The position numbers and the translations under genes are program-made. The notes beneath the pieces were generated by a model. The model was not told where the DNA came from and searched no databases. It saw only the letters and a program-made list of their open reading frames with translations. From Apodospora peruviana (Eukaryota > Ascomycota > Sordariomycetes > Sordariales > Lasiosphaeriaceae), in contig JAUEDM010000007.1 of assembly GCA_033439685.1 (NCBI GenBank), positions 2,842,501 to 2,906,500 on the forward strand: a DNA stretch of 64,000 nucleotides, in the 5' to 3' direction. This document shows, piece by piece, positions 46,092-57,104 of this stretch (within the stretch, counting starts at the first letter, position 1; every line of letters starts with the position of its first letter).

Positions 46092-47368
46092 TTAACATCC
46101 GACTTTGATTGCTATAGCCAATTGTCAGCACACCGGATCATGTATATCACGCAACTTTAAAAGAAAACACCAAGAAGAGAAGCCGACTCACCATTAGCAA
46201 ACAGCGAATAAGTATCCGCGTGATTCAGATTCTGCGCCGCAGTCAAGCTCTGCACGCAACTATACCCGTAGCAACCAGACTGGTCCGTCGTGCCCTTGAT
46301 CTGGCTCAAGTGCGTGACCTCGTGCAGCGTGGTGGTCGCCTGGTCCTGCGCATGGCAGGTGCTCGTCAGGGCGGGGAGGTTCGAGAAGTACAGCGGGCAG
46401 TTGACCATGTAGCTCTGGCTGGGGAGGGTGTACGCCAAGACACCACTCGAGCAGGCCGGGTACACATCCGTACAATACTGCCGCGACACGCCCGAGGTCG
46501 TGCTTCCGCACTCTGTCGCGACGCGTCCAAAGACAGCAGCAACAGTGCTGCGTGTCGACGACGAGCTTGACTTGAAGTACTCGGTCATCTTCGCGGCGGA
46601 CCCGGAAACGGCGGCGGAGGAAGCGGCGGCCGCTAGGGCGCGGCAGTTGGAGATGGCGTTGCGAGTGGCGGTTAGTCTGGTGCCGGTGCAGTCGGACTGC
46701 ACGATTGTGCGCTTCTCGATGGACTCGCGGAAGGCGCGGCGGATCTTGGCGGCGGCGGCGCCGTCAACGGACGCGGTGACGATGTTGGAGGTGTAGGGCA
46801 CCGAGCCGGTGATGGAATTCGAGTCGGCTTCGGCGTAGGAAAGCGCGCCGACGGCGGAGATGTCGAACGCCCCGCCTGCGCTGAGATCGTGCACCTCGGC
46901 GACATCCCACGAGGTGGAGATGGTCTCACCAGCCTGGATGACTTGGAAGGCCTCTTCGGCGAGGTTGGAGGTGGCGACGCGGAGGCGGATGCCGTCGAAG
47001 GCGATCTTGCCGGCTGGAAGTCAGGTCAATACCGGAGTTCTCAAGTATAGAACATCCCGCCGAGGAGTTCGGAGGCATGTGGGTATGTCCAAGGAAAGGG
47101 GTTGCCAAGTCAAGTGTCTTGTTGGTGGAAAGCAGGTCGACTTACCATCGGAGAAGACCACCGACTTCTCAACAGCGGTGGAATCCAAGATGGATCCAGG
47201 CTTGAGGACCTTGAGGGCCGTCTTGCCGGTGTTGGTGATGGTGGCCTTGACGTTGGAGTTGTCGACAACTTCGATGTTCACGCTGAGAGGAGTGGCGCGC
47301 TGGTTCAAGTCGATGGACACGGCAGCAGCCATAGAGCCGAAGATGGCCAGTACGGAAAGGAACTTCAT
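46092..47368 (-). CDS. Deuterolysin, neutral zinc metalloprotease (M35)
   Basis: Three exons, 47368-47146, 47013-46192 and a 20-nt last exon 46111-46092 (introns of 132 and 80 nt), give 354 residues. Residues 1-16 (MKFLSVLAIFGSMAAA) are a signal peptide. A propeptide runs to a dibasic Kex2-type site at SIEKR (residues 175-176), leaving a mature enzyme of 178 residues, the usual deuterolysin length. The mature part has the zinc motif TLHEVTHLSQ (His about 305 and 309) and the aspzincin GTTD element a few residues on. The cysteines are at CTGTR, SNC, TEC, YC, PAC, NC, STC, GC, SC and the terminal GC. The last splice creates the conserved end LFANAIKVGC. It is secreted and should degrade basic proteins. 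Confidence 0.95.
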
Positions 47369-49806
47369 GACGACTGAGTGAATGAGACAGATGAGGATGT
47401 TTTGGCGACTGTTTTGTTGACTTGACTGTCTGTTGCTCTGCGCTTCGCCTGACCTAGAACACAACTTCCTCAAGACCCGGAAAGCTCTCGGTCTTATATA
47501 CACATTTTCGAGTCTGCTTTCTTTCTCTTCAACTCAGCACATTGATTCCCTTTCGTCAGCTTCAACTGATAGCGACAGTACACCGCCATACAGAATTAGG
47601 AAGATGATAGTGATGGATGCAAGCTGCTGCAGTCATCGTCTACACATCTCAAGCGCCAAGACGGGAAAACCTGACCAAGATGGAATGTCGCTATTCGGGT
47701 TGCATTCAGATCAGGACTGGCTAGCCGTTCAAATATTGGATGGTAAGCCTCTTTGTCCCTCGCGCCACGGGTAAAAGGTCGCTGTGGTATATCGCATGTC
47801 GACAAACTATGGGAATGGAGTCCCGAATCTACGCCTCATCCCGTGCCATGTAGCCCCACGATCCTTGGCCTGGCCAGGAGATCTTGGCTTATGGAGGCAG
47901 TTCAGTACCAAAGTTACTGGTATCCCGGTTCTTAAAAGTGTCTGTTGTTGTTATCAAGCGGGTAGATCCTGTGCTGATGCTGCTCAGATGATGTATTAGT
48001 GGTTGATGTTAATAACGGTACAACCCGGATATCAGAGATAACTCTGATAAGATGAGTTAGTGTGAAGATCCAGGGGTCCAGCATACCATCCTATATTGCC
48101 CATTGCCGGCCCTCAACAAATAGAGATCGGAATAAGCTCTTCGAAGCCGCGACAGAACCGTGGGGTAGTGTTCTTGGCATGTGAATCCAGCCCGGTTTGG
48201 CAGGAGGTGACGAGATATGGCTGGGGTGGATGTAGTCGGATCATCAAAAAGATGGTAGTAGAGGTGAATAATTCAGGAGGTATTCCTCCGGGAGCTGGAC
48301 TATTGTTCATTGACAAGAGGACCATGGAGGGTTTCAAGTAAAGCGAACCTGTTCTAGAGACCTTTAGAACAGAAGCCAGAACGAAAAAAAAGTAGTTACA
48401 GATCTCGTGCTGTCCATGCCGTATGTGGGCATCATACCGGCACCTGGCTTACTTATCTGGATGAATACAGTAAGCCACCAGTGTAGTCCACTCGTCTTGG
48501 ATAATTGGTTGGTCCTGTCAGCATTAATTGCATGCCACCATTCCGTACATAGTTAGGATGGCTTACCCCGACTAATGTGGCTTATTTCGAGTGTAGGAGC
48601 CGTCTTACGCTACTACTTTTGACCGTTTCCGTGCGCTGAATTTGATACAATCCAACAGCTCGCCACAGCAAAAGGACCGCTTGTCGACACTAGCATGGCG
48701 GGTAAGGCTTTCTAGCATGAACAGAAAAGCACATCGGAGGCTCAGTGCCGACTCCGCCTTGGCGAAGTTTCACTGCCGATCGAAGCGATCTCCCCGCAAC
48801 CCATATCGGCGATTGGAAACCGGGGACTCCCTCCAACTCAGGGACCATCCCGTACGCCACCTTCCCCATCAAGTGTGTAGACCCGGACCGAGTGCCATTT
48901 TGGGCGTGGACGTATCGGTACTTGGATGCCGCTACTATCGAGAGCCGTGCGAGAATGCTTGTTTGATGCTCAGTGTTGCTCGCTACCACAGAGCGTTGAC
49001 GCTGGCAAGGTAATATGGTAGTTTTCCTTCAACTTGGTGAGGGCCAGCGTGGACTTGCAAGTCGTCTTTGTGGGATGCCATGACTGGCAAATCGCTGCTG
49101 TGTGTTCGTGTTCGTGGGGGCCTTGCTGCCTTGAGCATCCCGGGTGCTAGGGGATGACTTGCATTGAACATCATAATGTTCTAGAAGAGTTAAGAATTGC
49201 AGAAGTGGGGGCCAGCTCTTGTACCCACCTGAAGCAGATACCGACGGTAGCTGTATGTATGACCGTACAGTAAGGTATCTTATACTTCTACGGGGGTCTA
49301 AACCTCACCATCAAGCACCTTCCCACCCCCACCATTCCTCGATTTCACTTCTCGATCAACCCGCCAACAAACCTGGAAGACATTGAACCCACGCACCCAA
49401 AAGGGCAAGTGACAGTAGCTGCATCTGCGTTGACACTCACCTTGCACCCGACCTACGATTCTAGGAGAGAAACTCGAAACTCTCGATCGACCAAAACAGA
49501 ACCACAACAAGAACAACAGAGCATCGAAGGTTCTGTTTTGCCCACAGCCACCACTCCAGACCGGCTCGTCATTGCAGGCCACACATCCGCGTCACCAGGA
49601 ACCGGATCCTACGGCGGACGCCGAATTCAAACCAAATCGCTTCTGCAGACGACTGTATTACCCATCGGGTTGCGCTGAACAAGGTGCATACACATTTCTA
49701 TACCATCCAGCAAAGTCGTGTCTGTTCATAATCTTCGACGCCTTTTCCCAACATCCACGCTTTTCCAAAACCGCAACCCGCAACGCCAGTACTAGCAGTA
49801 TCGACA
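47369..49806. other. Intergenic region of 2.4 kb
   Basis: No confident gene. The deuterolysin promoter is at the left end. Overlapping short frames at 48690-48990 on both strands cannot be assigned. The right end must hold the promoter of the 49807 gene. Confidence 0.5.
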
Positions 49807-50391
49807 ATGACCACCCCAGAGTCCTTACCAATCTCACTCATTCTTTCACTCGAACAAACATCCGCCACACCGCCAACCATGCGCCTGACAGTCACCAACA
49901 CCTCCGACACAGAGACATACACACTCTTGACTTGGTCGTCGCCACTCGATCCCCTCGCGCTGGCCCTCGGGCTCGTCACCGTCGCAATTCCGTCGCCCGA
50001 TAACGAAAAGTCAACCGTTCCGTTCCCTATCCCGCAGATCATGCTCAGGCGCGTCATGCCGCCTCCCATGGACGCATTCGTCACTCTTTCACCTGGCGAA
50101 AGTGCTTCGAATGAGGTAGTGTTTCGCGACCCGGTCGTGGACATGGCCGCGTTGGTCGACGCAGCTGCTGGTTCTGCAGCAGATCCGGGGAACGTAAAAG
50201 TGTTTGTGAGTGCTGGGAATGACGAAGACGAAGATGGAGGTGTGGTCGTCTGGAAAGGCAAGCGAAAGGAGAACCTGATGGCCGCACAAATTGAGTCTCT
50301 GGGCAGAGATGACGAGAGTGTTGTCAAGTGGAAGCCGAGGAAGATTTGGGTGGATATGGGGTTACTTGCTATTCCTCCGAGTCATCAGTAA
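49807..50391 (+). CDS. Small intracellular protein resembling a deuterolysin propeptide, intact copy
   Basis: A single exon of 194 residues with no signal peptide, so probably cytosolic. Motifs in order: PISLILSLEQTSATPPTMRL, LTVTNTSDTETYTLLTWSSP, LDPLALALGL, MDAFVTLSPGESASNEVVF, VVDMAALVDAAAG and SVVKWKPRKIWVDMG. The frameshifted gene at 35067-35739 is a paralogue. The layout parallels the propeptide of the deuterolysin 2.4 kb away: beta-strand NIEVVDNSNVKATITNTGKT versus LTVTNTSDTETYTLLTW, then IRLRVA..AFQVIQAGETIS versus IMLRRV..AFVTLSPGESAS, then a D-V/L-A-G/A segment (VAEVHDLSAGGAF versus VVDMAALVDAAAG). That parallel is a by-eye comparison and may be convergent. The likely fold is an immunoglobulin-like beta-sandwich. 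Function is unknown. Confidence 0.78.
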   Translation: MTTPESLPISLILSLEQTSATPPTMRLTVTNTSDTETYTLLTWSSPLDPLALALGLVTVAIPSPDNEKSTVPFPIPQIMLRRVMPPPMDAFVTLSPGESASNEVVFRDPVVDMAALVDAAAGSAADPGNVKVFVSAGNDEDEDGGVVVWKGKRKENLMAAQIESLGRDDESVVKWKPRKIWVDMGLLAIPPSHQ

Positions 50392-50407
50392 CTGGACATG
50401 CGTCTGA

Positions 50408-50760
50408 ATGTGTCTATTGGACAAGAAGAAAGTGAAGACTTCGAGGAGCACGAGGACGGGCGACTACGCCCGGATTGTTGTCGCAGTCACCGGCTGTACA
50501 TTCAAGTTTGTTTGGATCAAACATCGATATTCGGTCACCGTTCAGCTCAAGGCCATGGACAGCCCGTATTTTCAGCAGTGCGCCACCGATCCCAGGTACA
50601 GGGTCATGGTGTTTTGCGCTGGAGGCAATACGGGCGTCCAATATATTGCATTCCCGTACGGGTCTGGGCTCAAGGTCAATCAATAGTGGCGATCTCAAGG
50701 CGAACCTGCAAAGATTTTTCTGGCTGTCAACCGCGAGTTGTTTGGGTATGTTCGTGACTC
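50408..50760 (+). pseudogene. PINIT-domain fragment of a SIZ/PIAS-type SUMO E3 ligase
   Basis: The frame from 50408 reads VTVQLKAMDSPYFQQCATD, YRVMVFCAGGNTGVQYIAFP and YGSGLKVNQ, then a stop at 50684. The shifted frame continues GDLKANLQRFF. Together these match the PINIT domain of Siz1/Pli1-type SUMO ligases (typically RVMVFCA..., IAFP..ELKVN..E(I/V)KANLRG). SAP and SP-RING domains are absent. A GT donor at 50746 and an acceptor at about 50819 look like an old intron. The fragment begins 17 bases after the neighbouring gene's stop, so it does not have its own promoter. It is a broken relic. Confidence 0.65.
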
Positions 50761-51623
50761 TCGCCTTCGCAGCACACTGCTAAACATTTGAACGAAAAAC
50801 ATAACTGACATGAATTATAGCCCCCACTCGGTGCCCAGACCTGGCGCACAAACTGGAAGAGGAGGCTACACCCATTCTGGACCGCTTTGGCGATGTCGGC
50901 AAGTTCATTGCGCCCAGCAATATACGAAGGAGGTTCTGACCCCGTCTTCGGGCGGCTACAGAGCCAACCGATCTCTGCTGCAATCCCTCACACGCCATGG
51001 AGATGGTGTTTCGGTCGGGCAAATATGCTATGGGGAACGACGGGCGGTGTCTTGACGGACTTGGACGACGACGACGACTCGCGCATGAAAGTCGAGAGCC
51101 GTTTAGGTAAAGTTGTATACCGCCCCCGGACCCAAACTCCCAGGGTAATCGAGTGACGAGACATTCCTATAGTAGGCAGTTTAGTTGGAGGCCGGCATCT
51201 GCAACTATGAACGACAGCATTGTCGAGCGATGTCTTGTCACTTGCGCCTTCTACGAAGAGTTCTGGTTTCGATACGCCAGATGGATGTACGATAGGATTT
51301 CTTTATCTCTCTAAAATTATATTCGTTCCAGCGAGGCAATCTGGGCACATACGCTCCCAAACCTAGATGTCGTGAGAAGTCTGTAGTAGTGATTGAAATC
51401 ACCGGTGTAATTAAGATGTGGTGGAGAGTTCTTCCCACACCCGCGGCAGTAACAGGACCACTCCATCTAAGTTGAATCTCATTCCATGTCGTCGCTAAGT
51501 CCCAAAGATTGCGAGTCTGCACCCCCGACGTCTTGGTTGTGAGGGCTGAAGACTGTGGTGGTTTCTGTAACAGCAGTACCATCCCACATTGTGACTATCG
51601 GCTATAACTTTGATCAATCCCGC
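50761..51623. other. Unassigned stretch with fragmentary frames
   Basis: The plus-strand frame after the old intron reads LAHKLEEEATPILDRFGDVG and stops near 50939. A minus-strand frame (51238-51582) shows no family. No gene can be supported. Confidence 0.4.
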
Positions 51624-52169
51624 TCAAGGCCTCGTTCTCCCAGCTGCTGTCTTCGGGGCATCTTGCTTGATCTCAGCTGGGGAATCCACATCCATCGTGT
51701 CAATGAGTGCCAGGTGGGAAGCGGTTGCACGAATGAAAGACTTTCCGGAACCTGGATATCCCGCTATCCAGTTTATCCAGCGTCTGGGCCGCGTATCGGA
51801 GTTGAAGAAACTGTAGATCGATGACATTGATCTCCTATAAATATGACTTGGGAACCCAGATATCTTGTTCTCCGAACGCACATCCAACAAGGATCCAAAC
51901 TCTGTGTTGGGATCATGCGGTGTTGATGATAGTTCATCTTCGCGAGGCTCTCGTCTGAAGTCGACAAGGCCGACTTCGAAAATCTGCCCTATAGGAGTGG
52001 TTGGTGAGGGCGGGCATCCGAGATAGCAATGACACCGTGGGCTTCCGAGGTCACGTTTGGATCGCCGTTCCAAGTAGTGAGTTCCTTGAACATTTGCTCC
52101 CCTTCGTTTCGTCATTGTCAAGGTCGATTTCCCTGCCTCGGGGCAACTGGCTTCATTGCCAGGCGGCAT
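51624..52169 (-). pseudogene. P-loop NTPase (STAND-like) fragment
   Basis: A minus-strand frame contains INWIAGYPGSGKSFIRATA (about 51716-51782), a good Walker A motif preceded by the bulky hydrophobics usual in fungal NACHT/STAND ATPases. Upstream residues (GQIFEVGLVDFRREPRED, SIYSFFNSDTRPRRW) show no clear Walker B partner. Downstream of the P-loop the frame ends after about 30 residues. Neither flank has a complete ATPase domain. I call it a fragment; the family is only suggested by context. Confidence 0.4.
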
Positions 52170-53745
52170 CCAGTGACATTCAAGCGTCAGTACATGTCGG
52201 TTGTTGACTGGACTGGTGTGATTCCTAGGGATGATATCAGGGATTAGGGATCATACGCCTCTCCGCCCACTTGCCCACCCATTCCGACGCCGGCACTCCA
52301 GGCAGAGGCGCACCGTGCAATGCCTGCACCGCCAAACTAGTCTTCCCATAATGTCGTGATATGCTAATGTCGGCCTTGGAGTACATGTTACAGAATTGGT
52401 CCGCTTGGTCGTTCTGCTCGACTTGGTTGACGACGTTTGTAAAGGCATACATAGGTGGTAGACTCGCTCACCTTTGACTTTATTTGGGTTGGCCTCGGTC
52501 CGGTTCTCTAAAGAACCACGGGTTTCACAATTATCTGGTTTCCAAGGTAGATACATACCTTTAGTCCAGACCACCGACTCCCCATAGTTTACCGCTTGCA
52601 CCGACAAAACGACAGAATCGCAATATGGAACATAACAGCCAGGTGATATGCTATATTACACATTGTGAAGAGACACAGTCGTAGATCACAATAAGACGAT
52701 CTAAGTACGATATCCATCTTGGAAATTATTTGTACTCGAATATGGCTGGTGTCTGGGGCCAAATGCGGCCCAATACGGATCTGGACATGGTCGAATGCGT
52801 TCTCAGTCTCAGGCCTGTCTCATCCACTGCGCGACGCTTCCGAGGACGTTGACATGAGCAATACAACACAACCACAATCTCTCGAAAACTAACATTATAC
52901 TAGCAAACAACATAATACCCACCTAGCCGCCACGAAATGGCGGCCGGACACTAAGGTATCAATACCTTTTCCTCGAGGGAGAAATCCCCGCGGTTCAACT
53001 TCCTTGATACTCTGAGCCTTACAGCTCCACCAGCCAACCCCGATGGAAAGTTGCAGATATACAGGCTTGACCAGTTGGTTACGGCTTTCAAGCGCACCTT
53101 TCGCCACACCCATCGCCCCTCCCCGGTTAATCAACCGACAAGGTTCCCAACGCCTGTGATGCCTATTATATAATAAGCTTGGTTGAAAACGGGCATAACC
53201 AATCCAACCGAGGACGAGACAGCCGACCGGCGGTGGAGGCTACACCGCGCAGTGTATAACCACTACGGTTTGCAACCCAGTCGCACGTTTTGCCCGGAGT
53301 TCAAACCCGGCGACTCCCGTATATACACTACCGTCCGCTTTGGCGCTTCACGCCTTCCCCATAACCATCCTGCCAGGCTCCATGGTCCAGAGGAGAAGCG
53401 CCTAACGCGCAGGATGGGCGACATGGCGATCGCATACAAATTGCCCACCAAAACTCCCGTGCGGCTAGCCAACTGGTCGAGATCAACGACGAGGGGATTT
53501 CCATCATCACCCTAGGTAAAAAAAAAAGGGGTTATCGTGATCCTGCTGCTCTCATAGCTCCCCATGTCTATGTCCTGCTCTCACCTATATCTCTACCAAT
53601 ACGTTACTGTCCAAGTTTGGACATTGAATGTCTCATACTATCTCAACTTGTCCCCTGAGGATCTTCCTCTTCTTTTCGAAAAGCAAGCCTACACAAACAC
53701 GCGCAACTAGCCTGCCTCAGAAGACTCAGATCCGGGCCGAGGCAC
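52170..53745. other. Unassigned stretch
   Basis: No gene can be supported. Minus-strand frames at 52237-52607 (ADISISRHYGKTSLAVQALH) look protein-like and include a possible GTATGT donor near 52560, but no family is recognised. A C-rich/T-rich tract lies near 53000-53150. Confidence 0.4.
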
Positions 53746-53989
53746 GCCGGGTCCGGTCTATTGCAGCGCTCCCACCAATGTCGCGACGGACAACCTCGCC
53801 AGCCGCATCCACAGAGTCAATCGCATGTTCCATGATGGACTCGGTGATGCTGCTAACATCGTGTCCAATCTCTTGGACAGAGCCAAGAAGCATCTTCTTC
53901 TTGACGTACTCCCCATGGGGCCGATACCCGGCATCTTCATGTTGCAGTTGTCGCACTTTAAAGTCGGCTGGATACTCGATGGGGAGTAA
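53746..53989 (+). pseudogene. SF1-type helicase fragment
   Basis: The frame ending at TAA 53987-53989 contains VYCSAPTNVATDNLASRIHR. This resembles motif Ia of Upf1-like superfamily 1 helicases (APTNxAxDN) in fungal P-loop helicase genes. The remaining 50 residues have no further helicase motif, and motif I (Walker A) is absent upstream. It is an isolated piece without a usable start. Confidence 0.45.
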
Positions 53990-55274
53990 CGGTATAGGCA
54001 CTTCGAACGCGGGTTTGTTTGGGTGGCAGTGAGTTAATGCTTGCGTGAGCGCTCAACCGGACACTGCTTTTCATGAACTTTGCCATCAAGCGTCTAGGAT
54101 TGTTGGTAGCAAACTATTATCTCCGGGATATAGCTATAACTTATAAGATAATACCTCGTCTCTAAATGTATTTTAAAGTGGATTATACTTTGATACTGGT
54201 GCCCAAATTTCCGACACCGTCGAATACGGGACATATTTGGGGTATTTGGATATTCCTCCTAATCCACCTCTATGTTAACGATATGGGAGTTCGCATCGAG
54301 AACGACGAGAGTGAGAACGACGAGAGTGAGAACGACGAGAGTGAGAACGACGAGAGTGAGAACGACGAGAGTGAGAACGACGAGAGTGAGAACGACGAGA
54401 GTGGGCAACGGTGGTCGTGTTGTGCAAGAGAAGTCGGGTACAATAACCGCACCTGTAGGTGTGGTGACTTGCGGGTCCAGGCGCGCCAATAATAATGAGT
54501 ACTTATAATAATTTGCTTGCTGTTTTTAGGTCGAGATGGGATGGCTGGACAGAGTGACGGGACAAAATATCTGGCCGCGGGCTGGAGATTATGGTCGTGC
54601 TGCTGACCACGGCGGGTTGTGAAAGGATGTTGAAGAGAGGCGTAGGAGTTAGAAATAGGCCTCAACTAGTGCTCCAGTTACCTAATAATAAGTGCTGTCT
54701 TAAAGTTCTTCAGTGTGACTCAAAGCGAGGGTAGAAGTGTTTGTAGACAGACAGTTATAAACCTTCTATAGCCGACCACGAGCATGGAGGCTTTACTACG
54801 GTAAACGGTACTACGGCTGGAGCTAGACTATTAAGGAGAACCTAGGTTGAACCTAACGGGGAAAGAGTTCGGGCTAGCTTTTGCAAGAGAATTAATTGCC
54901 TGTTATGCTTAGCCTAGAACTTGAAGACCTTAATGGTAATACACCAAAGGCTAGAAATCGAGGCAATACAAAACAAATATGGCAGATATTGCTACCGATG
55001 AACAAAGCTCAAAGTCCTTCTAGTTAGCAACCGGGTCTTCGTCGGCTCTATCAAAGAACTGTACGGCATGGTCTCAGAGGTACCCTCCTATCAAGCCCCG
55101 GTCCCTCGTTTGGACACGAATTGATGATGTGTGCTCACTTAAACATACTGTTGTCTAGACACAACTTATAATATCATTCTGTTAGTAACGATACATCCCT
55201 TAGGCTCCCAAGACGTAATCCCACAACCCTCATATCTCCTCATCATATCCACCCCCAATTCCCTCCCTCAAACG
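53990..55274. other. Gene-poor region with minisatellite
   Basis: Apart from the 15-bp minisatellite at 54298-54402, no gene is supported. The A/T-rich 54680-55000 stretch, with words like ctacggtaaacggtactacgg, looks like degraded transposon sequence, but no terminal repeats were paired. Confidence 0.4.
54298..54402. repeat. 15-bp minisatellite, seven perfect copies
   Basis: The unit gagaacgacgagagt is repeated seven times without change. Because 15 is a multiple of three, each frame reads a five-residue repeat: ENDES on the plus strand, TTRVR in a second plus frame, and VVLTL on the minus strand. A 108-codon plus frame (54166-54492) spans it but has no recognisable family outside the repeat. 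Confidence 0.95.
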
Positions 55275-55988
55275 TCAAACTTTGGGTGCGTCCGTCAGCG
55301 GGACATACCTCACCCCAAACAACTTGTTCCGTTCCACCTTTCCCTCCGCATCCTTATCAACACACCAAATATGCTGACTCCACCCCTCCCCATCATCATC
55401 AACAGGAATAAACATCCTGCCAGGAGCCCGCAACTGCCTCAGCAGCTCAGGATGCACCTCCTTAGCACTAGCACCAACATGAATCGCATCCCACAACCCC
55501 TCCCCTTCCTCTCCATCTTCCGTCCACCCCTTGCGTCCATCACCAACCCTAAACTTCACCCTGTCTGACTCCAAAAACTGCCTCCCGTCAGCCGATTTCC
55601 GCATATTCTTCTCCCCTAGATCTCTAAGAGGCGTGATATGCTCCACCCCGACCACCACTCCCTTATCTCCCACCAACTCAGCCATCACGTGCGTTAAATA
55701 TCCTGACCCGGAACCGATATCCAGCACGCGTGGGGAGGGTCGAGTTTCGGAGGGCAGGATGAACGGAAGTAACTTCTCGACAGCAGAGGCATGCATGTGC
55801 GGCGCCGAGATGGTGGCTGAATGACCGATGGACTTGGGCGAGTCGTCGTACGGGTTCGAGGGCGCGTATTGTGCCCTGTCGACCTTCAGGAAGGCGGCTT
55901 TCACGCGCGGGTCCGTGATCATCTTGTTGCGCCAGAGGTTCTCGATCAGGTCCGTGTTGGACGCGCCTGAGGAGCGCCACGCCATGGT
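55275..55988 (-). CDS. Protein-L-isoaspartate O-methyltransferase (PCMT)
   Basis: One exon of 237 residues from ATG 55988. It starts MAWRSSGASNTDLIENLWRN, as this family usually does. KVDRAQYAPSNPYDDSP and IGHSATISAPHMHASAVEKL are the conserved substrate/active-site region. VLDIGSGSGYLTHVMAELVG is the SAM-binding motif I, and DAIHVGASAKEVHPELLRQL and PGRMFIPV are the later motifs. It repairs isoaspartyl damage in proteins in the cytosol. The frame stays open for about 100 more codons upstream (Ser/Leu/Thr-rich, with RFSTSSLFLL), but only a GTG lies there and no ATG, so the 55988 start is preferred. Confidence 0.95.
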   Translation of the reverse strand, partial: TMAWRSSGASNTDLIENLWRNKMITDPRVKAAFLKVDRAQYAPSNPYDDSPKSIGHSATISAPHMHASAVEKLLPFILPSETRPSPRVLDIGSGSGYLTHVMAELVGDKGVVVGVEHITPLRDLGEKNMRKSADGRQFLESDRVKFRVGDGRKGWTEDGEEGEGLWDAIHVGASAKEVHPELLRQLRAPGRMFIPVDDDGEGWSQHIWCVDKDAEGKVERNKLFGVRYVPLTDAPKV

Positions 55989-57104
55989 GATGATGGGCCG
56001 GGTATGTTGTTGAGGGATGAGGTGGTGGTAGGTTCGCGCTGGGCAGGTTGTCGTCGTGATTGATAATCCTGTGATTGGCGAGCAGGTATTATCGCGCAAG
56101 CTGCTACTGCTACTGCTGCTGGTATCGGACCGGGAAAGCAAGAGGAGAAGGAACAAGCTGCTAGTGCTGAATCGAGAAGCCGTTATTAGTGTGGCCGGTG
56201 ATAGCGATAGTGGTGGTGTTACTATTCCCGAACTCGTAGAGCAGACCGCTGATGCTGTGAAGCGGAGCGAATGCCGCTTTAGGATCGCCACCGTTTCTCC
56301 GTTTCTGGCCAGCGGAAAGGATGATGACCAGTTCGTCGACGTCTGTCGGTGGCTTATCCCCGAGTGGTCTAATTTGACACAAGATGATAACTAGCAGGTA
56401 TTGTCGTTAATCGTGAATTTCGAAAAGCAAATGAACAAAGGCAAAAGAAATTCTTCTTGTTGTAGGTGCGTGATGATGAGCTGACGTTGAGTGATGTCAC
56501 GAGGTAGAGGTGCCCGGGTGAGCTTTCAGAAGAGGACCAAACGGGATGAATGGAAAGAGGAGCTCCCCGCACGCGGCGATGCCCCTCACAGTCTCACCTC
56601 CCCCCTCTTCCGTATCCCCTCGGCTCCGGTGATACACCTCTGCTGGTATCGAATCCTTCGATACAGAGCTCAAGGTCGGCACCCTTGTTTATCTTAGTTT
56701 CCTCGACCTTATCAGGCTCTGCCGAAGGGGCCAACATACAAAGGCCAGGTTGGTAAGGATGGCCACGATGAGACACCCAACTGAGAGCCAACGTCACACC
56801 CGCCAGCAGGAAGCAGAGTTGACTGATCATGGATATCTCACTACCGTAACATTGCTGGAGACATGTCATATCTAGTGAGACTTATACCTAGAGGATGCAG
56901 ACCAGAGATGGGAACAGACCAAAAACGTCCTTGTACTGTAAACACCAAGAGCCCATGATGTGTGAGAACCTAACAAAAAGGAAACCATCGACGGATGCGT
57001 TGCGTACGACAAAAGAAAGACATAACCAAGTACAAGTTGTCTGTCGTATTTAAATAAGCCCCATGATAAACGCCAGCCCACTCCTCTGCAATCCCATCAC
57101 GTCG
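55989..57104. other. Intergenic region, promoter of PCMT
   Basis: This covers the PCMT upstream open frame described with that gene and the 3' end of the Bsd2-like gene. A CT-rich run occurs at about 56590-56620. No other gene is seen. Confidence 0.5.
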
